DNA from: Rattus norvegicus
Taxonomy: Eukaryota > Chordata > Mammalia > Rodentia > Muridae
DNA length: 64,000 bases
Direction of reading: 5' to 3'
NCBI RefSeq assembly: GCF_036323735.1
Contig: NC_086023.1
Coordinates: 16,727,501 to 16,791,500 of the forward strand
Shown: positions 59,060 to 64,000 of the stretch, piece by piece
How positions within the stretch are numbered: the stretch's first letter is position 1
Layout: each line of letters begins with the position of its first letter
Translations under genes and position numbers: made by a program
Notes under the pieces: generated by a model
Told to the model about the DNA's origin: nothing
Database searches by the model: none
Seen by the model: the letters and a program-made list of their open reading frames with translations, nothing else

Positions 59060-62000
59060 ATGAATATAACGGTAAGCAATAATCACTATTCCTTAATATC
59101 TCTCAATATCAATGGCCTCAACTCCCCAATAAAAAGACATAGATTAACAAACTGGATATGCAATGAGGACCCTGCATTCTGCTGCCTACAGGAAACACAC
59201 CTCAGAGACAAAGACAGACACTACCTCAGAGTGAAAGGCTGGAAAACAACTTTCCAAGCAAATGGTCAGAAGAAGCAAGCTGGAGTAGCCATTCTAATAT
59301 CAAATAAAATCAATTTCCAACTAAAAGTCATCAAAAAAGATAAGGAAGGACACTTCATATTCATCAAAGGAAAAATCAACCAAGATGAACTCTCAATCCT
59401 AAATATCTATGCCCCAAATACAAGGGCACCTACATACGTAAAAGAAACCTTACTAAAGCTCAAAACACACATTGCACCTCACACAATAATAGTGGGAGAT
59501 TTCAACACCCCACTCTCATCAATGGACAGATCATGGAAACAGAAATTAAACAGTGATGTCGACAGACTAAGAGAAGTCATGAGCCAAATGGACTTAACGG
59601 ATATTTATAGAACATTCTATCCTAAAGCAAAAGGATATACCTTCTTCTCAGCTCCTCATGGTACTTTCTCCAAAATTGACCATATAATTGGTCAAAAAAC
59701 GGGCCTCAACAGGTACAGAAAGATAGAAATAATCCCATGCGTGCTATCGGACCACCACGGCCTAAAACTGGTCTTCAATAACAATAAGGGAAGAATGCCC
59801 ACATATACGTGGAAATTGAACAATGCTCTACTCAATGATAACCTGGTCAAGGAAGAAATAAAGAAAGAAATTAAAAACTTTTTAGAATTTAATGAAAATG
59901 AAGATACAACATACTCAAACTTATGGGACACAATGAAAGCTGTGCTAAGAGGAAAACTCATAGCGCTGAGTGCCTGCAGAAAGAAACAGGAAAGAGCATA
60001 TGTCAGCAGGTTGACAGCACACCTAAAAGCTCTAGAACAAAAAGAAGCAAATACACCCAGGAGGAGTAGAAGGCAGGAAATAATCAAACTCAGAGCTGAA
60101 ATCAACCAAGTAGAAACAAAAAGGACCATAGAAAGAATCAACAGAACCAAAAGTTGGTTCTTTGAGAAAATCAACAAGATAGATAAACCCTTAGCCAGAC
60201 TAACGAGAGGACACAGAGAGTGTGTCCAAATTAACAAAATCAGAAATGAAAAGGGAGACATAACTACAGATTTGGAGGAAATTCAAAAAATCATCAGATC
60301 TTACTATAAAAACCTATATTCAACAAAATTTGAAAATCTTCAGGAAATGGACAATTTCCTAGACAGATACCAGGTATCGAAGTTAAATCAGGAACAGATA
60401 AACCAGTTAAACAACCCCATAACTCCTAAGGAAATAGAAGCAGTCATTAAAGGTCTCCCAACCAAAAAGAGCCCAGGTCCAGACGGGTTTAGTGCAGAAT
60501 TCTATCAAACCTTCATAGAAGACCTCATACCAATATTATCCAAACTATTCCACAAAATTGAAACAGATGGATCACTCCCGAATTCCTTTTACGAAGCCAC
60601 AATTACTCTTATACCTAAACCACACAAAGACACAACAAAGAAAGAGAACTTCAGACCAATTTCCCTTATGAATATCGACGCAAAAATACTCAATAAAATT
60701 CTGGCAAACCGAATTCAAGAGCACATCAAAACAATCATCCACCATGATGAAGTAGGTTTCATCCCAGGCATGCAGGGATGGTTTAATATACGGAAAACCA
60801 TCAACGTGATCCATTATATAAACAAACTGAAAGAACAGAACCACATGATCATTTCATTAGATGCTGAGAAAGCATTTGACAAAATTCAACACCCCTTCAT
60901 GATAAAAGTCCTGGAAAGAATAGGAATTCAAGGCCCATACCTAAACATAGTAAAAGCCATATACAGCAAACCAGTTGCTAACATTAAACTAAATGGAGAG
61001 AAACTTGAAGCAATCCCACTAAAATCAGGGACTAGACAAGGCTGCCCACTCTCTCCCTACTTATTCAATATAGTTCTTGAAGTTCTAGCCAGAGCAATCA
61101 GACAACAAAAGGAGATCAAAGGGATACAGATCGGAAAAGAAGAGGTCAAAATATCACTATTTGCAGATGACATGATAGTATATTTAAGTGATCCTAAAAG
61201 TTCCACCAGAGAACTACTAAAGCTGATAAACAACTTCAGCAAAGTGGCTGGGTATAAAATTAACTCAAATAAATCAGTTGCCTTCCTCTATACAAAAGAG
61301 AAACAAGCCGAGAAAGAAATTAGGGAAACGACACCCTTCATAATAGACCCAAATAATATAAAGTACCTCGGTGTGACTTTAACCAAGCAAGTAAAAGATC
61401 TCTACAATAAGAACTTCAAGACACTGAGGAAAGAAATTGAAGAAGACCTCAGAAGATGGAAAGATCTCCCATGCTCATGGATTGGCAGGATTAATATAGT
61501 AAAAATGGTCATTTTACCACAAGCAATCTACAGATTCAATGCAATCCCCATCAAAATACCAATCCAATTCTTAAAAGAGTTAGACAGTACAATTTGCAAA
61601 TTCATCTGGAATAACAAAAAACCCAGGATAGCTAAAGCTATCCTCAACAATAAAAGGACTTCAGGGGGAATCACTATCCCTGAACTCAAGCAGTATTACA
61701 GAGCAATAGTGAAAAAACTGCATGGTATTGGTACAGAGACAGACAGATAGACCAATGGAATAGAATTGAAGACCCAGAAATGAACCCACACACCTATGGT
61801 CACTTGATTTTTGACAAAGGAGCCAAAACCATCCAATGGAAAAAAGATAGCATTTTCAGCAAATGGTGCTGGTTCAACTGGAGGGCAACATGTAGAAGAA
61901 TGCAGATCGATCCATGCCTATCACCCTGTACAAAGCTTAAGTCCAAGTGGATCAAGGACCTCCACATCAAACCAGACACACTCAAACTAATAGAAGAAAA

Positions 62001-62886
62001 ACTAGGGAAGCACCTGGAACACATGGGCACTGGAAAAAATTTCCTGAACAAAACACCAATGGCTTATGCTCTAAGATCAAGAATCGACAAATGGGATCTC
62101 ATAAAACTGCAAAGCTTCTGTAAGGCAAAGGACACTGTGGTTAGGACAAAACGGCAACCAACAGATTGGGAAAAGATCTTTACCAATCCTACAACAGATA
62201 GAGGCCTTATATCCAAAATATACAAAGAACTCAAGAAGTTAGACCGCAGGGAAACAAATAACCCTATTAAAAAATGGGGTTCAGAGCTAAACAAAGAATT
62301 CACAGCTGAGGAATGCCGAATGGCTGAGAAACACCTAAAGAAATGTTCAACATCTTTAGTCATAAGGGAAATGCAAATCAAAACAACCCTGAGATTTCAC
62401 CTCACACGAGTGCGATTGGCTAAGATCAAAAACTCAGGTGACAGCAGATGCTGGCGAGGATGCGGAGAAAGAGGAACACTCCTCCATTGTTGGTGGGATT
62501 GCAGACTGGTAAAACCATTCTGGAAATCAGTCTGGAGGTTCCTCAGAAAATGGGACATTGAACTGCCTGAGGATCCAGCTATACCTCTCTTGGGCATATA
62601 CCCAAAAGATGCCTCAACATATAAAAGAGACACGTGCTCCACTATGTTCATCGCAGCCTTATTTATAATAGCCAGAAAATGGAAAGAACCCAGATGCCCT
62701 TCAACAGAGGAATGGATACAGAAAATGTGGTACATCTACACAATGGAATATTACTCAGCTATCAAAAACAACGAGTTTATGAAATTCATAGGCAAATGGT
62801 TGGAACTGGAAAATATCATCCTGAGTGAGCTAACCCAGTCACAGAAAGACATACATGGTATGCACTCATTGATAAGTGTCTATTAG
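59060..62886 (+). pseudogene. L1 ORF2, frameshift after codon about 884
   Basis: Open for 896 codons to 61,750 with complete endonuclease and RT motifs (FADD at 61,160-61,171), then the same one-base deletion as L1-B. The remaining frame runs to 62,886 with the Cys-rich motif. Private or A/B-contrasting changes: 'SRLTAH' where A and B have 'SSLTAH' (about 60,009), 'HHDEVG' where they have 'HHDQVG' (about 60,749), and near the end 'KFIGKW', 'SELTQ' and 'LISVY' where A and B have 'KFVGKW', 'SEPTQ' and 'LISGY'. Confidence 0.93.
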
Positions 62887-63620
62887 CCCAAATGCTTGAA
62901 TTACCCTAGATCCCTAGAACAAATGAAACTCAAGACGGATGATCAAAATGTGAATGCTTCACTCCTTCTTTAAATGAGGAAAAAGAATACCCTTGGCAGG
63001 GAAGGGAGAGGCAAAGATTAAAACAGAGACTGAAGGAACACCCATTCAGAGCCTGCCCCACATGTGGCCCATACATATACAGCCACCCAATTAGACAAGA
63101 TGGATGAAGCAAAGAAGTGCAGACCGACAGGAGCCGGATGTAGATCGCTCCTGAGAGACACAGCCAGAATACAGCAAATATAGAGGCGAATGCCAGCAGC
63201 AAACCACTGACCTGAGAATAAGTCCCCTATTGAAGGAATCAGAGAAAGAACTGGAAGAGCTTGAAGGGGCTCGAGACCCCAAAAGTACAACAATGCCAAG
63301 CAACCAGAGCTTCCAGGGACTAAGCCACTACCTAAAGACTATACATGGACTGACCCTGGACTCTGACCCCATAGGTAGCAATGAATATCCTAGTAAGAGC
63401 ACCAGTGGAAGGGGAAGCCCTGGGTCCTGCTAAGAGTGAACCCCCAGTGAACTAGACTGGTGGGGGGAGGGCGGCAATGGGGGGAGGGTTGGGAGGGGAA
63501 CACCCATAAGGAAGGGGAGGGGGGAGGGGGATGTTTGCCCGGAAACTGGGAAAGGGAATAACACTCGAAATGTATATAAGAAATACTCAAGTTAATAAAA
63601 AAAAAAAAAAGTAAAATATA

Positions 63621-63822
63621 TATCAGGTTTTTCTTTGGAAAGAAAGAGAATCCAATAGTTGGGAAGACATTTTTCAAATAATCCTATATATGATAAAACT
63701 GGAATTGTTGACCAGTTATCCCTACAATGTAGTTTCTAGCAGAATAAGAAAGGGCAGTATGGAGATGTAATGTATCTTCTTACAGAATTATAACTTTGAT
63801 GCATATCAATATGACAGTATGA
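63621..63822. other. Unique DNA right of L1-C
   Basis: AT-rich, starting at the second copy of the L1-C TSD. Nothing recognised. Confidence 0.5.
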
Positions 63823-64000
63823 CAGTAATTCCTTGGTATGCACAAGAGTGTGGTTCTAGAAACCTGTCCAAACTGAAATTGAAAATGGTCCAACCCCTTC
63901 AATAAGAAGACATAACATTAAATAAACTTGCATACGCCCTCCCAGGATCTTCCAGTTATTTAATGGACTTATAATGGTGAATCCCTCATAAATGCCATGC
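63823..64000 (+). mobile_element. Probable ancient Tigger-like DNA transposon fragment
   Basis: Starts 'cagtaattccttggtatgca' and continues with 'ggttctagaaacc', 'catacgccctcccaggatc' and 'ttatttaatggacttataat'. This order resembles the terminal part of old mammalian Tigger/MER-type non-autonomous elements. It is cut by the window edge and strongly diverged, so the family is a guess. Confidence 0.4.

Larger units (their letters stand above)
51011..62065. repeat. Tandem duplication unit 2 (11,055 bp)
   Basis: The second unit: the L1-B 3' part, spacer 2 and the L1-C 5' part. Compared with unit 1, spacer and L1 3' sequence showed no difference wherever I lined them up. The L1 5' parts (B against C) show about eight substitutions. 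Only two spacer copies exist, so this is a duplication, although three L1s appear. Confidence 0.93.
57181..63606 (+). mobile_element. Young full-length L1, plus strand (L1-C)
   Basis: A 6,426-bp L1 with a perfect 14-bp TSD AAAAGTAAAATATA (57,167-57,180 and 63,607-63,620). It has 5'UTR, ORF1 with one stop, ORF2 with one frameshift, a 3'UTR with the G-rich tract (63,460-63,535) and a plain A tail. It is an independent insertion from L1-A: target, TSD, tail and inactivating lesions all differ. It is the 5' donor of L1-B. Confidence 0.97.

Noticed and set aside
35098..63606. Triplication of an L1-containing unit
   Set aside because: Three L1s but only two spacers; the left flank of L1-A and the right flank of L1-C are unique and the TSDs show a duplication with one chimeric L1.

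Overview
This is mammalian repeat-dense DNA, almost certainly rat (Rattus). The evidence is several copies of the roughly 6.4-kb rat-type LINE-1 (L1) with 357-aa ORF1 and roughly 1,275-codon ORF2, tRNA-derived ID SINEs, B1 and B2 SINEs, and long AT-rich single-copy stretches. I see no host protein-coding exon, tRNA, rRNA, bacterial gene, CRISPR array or operon. The only long reading frames are L1 ORF1 and ORF2 and their wreckage. Most other ORFs are antisense or low-complexity shadows of L1.

Layout. 1-6,690: an old, nearly full-length minus-strand L1, interrupted by an ID SINE and by two head-to-head L1 3' ends. 6,690-16,870: mostly single-copy DNA with ancient L1 pieces, a B1, an ID, a B2, a (GA)n and a (TTG)n microsatellite, and decayed repeats of uncertain family. 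16,873-20,764: a 5'-truncated plus-strand L1 and an opposing short minus-strand L1. 20,779-23,490: AT-rich unique DNA. 23,500-44,930: one very old (Lx-like) minus-strand L1 split by nested insertions: a B2, a second old minus-strand L1 that itself carries a younger L1 and an unidentified 679-bp insert, then a young full-length plus-strand L1 ('L1-A'), then a 0.5-kb L1 3' end. 44,930-46,111: a unique spacer with a short interstitial telomeric tract.

The main event is an 11,055-bp tandem duplication. Three young plus-strand L1s lie in a row: L1-A (35,098-41,585), L1-B (46,126-52,640) and L1-C (57,181-63,606), separated by two copies of the same spacer that looked identical wherever I compared them. 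L1-A and L1-C each have their own target-site duplication (TSD). L1-B has none: its left flank is L1-C's TSD and its right flank is L1-A's. Diagnostic variants show that L1-B is C-like 5' and A-like 3', switching between 51,010 and 51,733. L1-B is therefore a non-allelic homologous recombination (NAHR) chimera and its junction is resolved to about 720 bp.

None of the three young L1s is intact. L1-A keeps ORF1 but its ORF2 has a frameshift in reverse-transcriptase motif A, a nonsense codon and a changed endonuclease catalytic motif. B and C share a nonsense codon in ORF1 and a frameshift late in ORF2. The window ends in a short piece of a probable ancient DNA transposon. Family names, element boundaries without a TSD, and ages are inference from reading; no alignment or database search was run.
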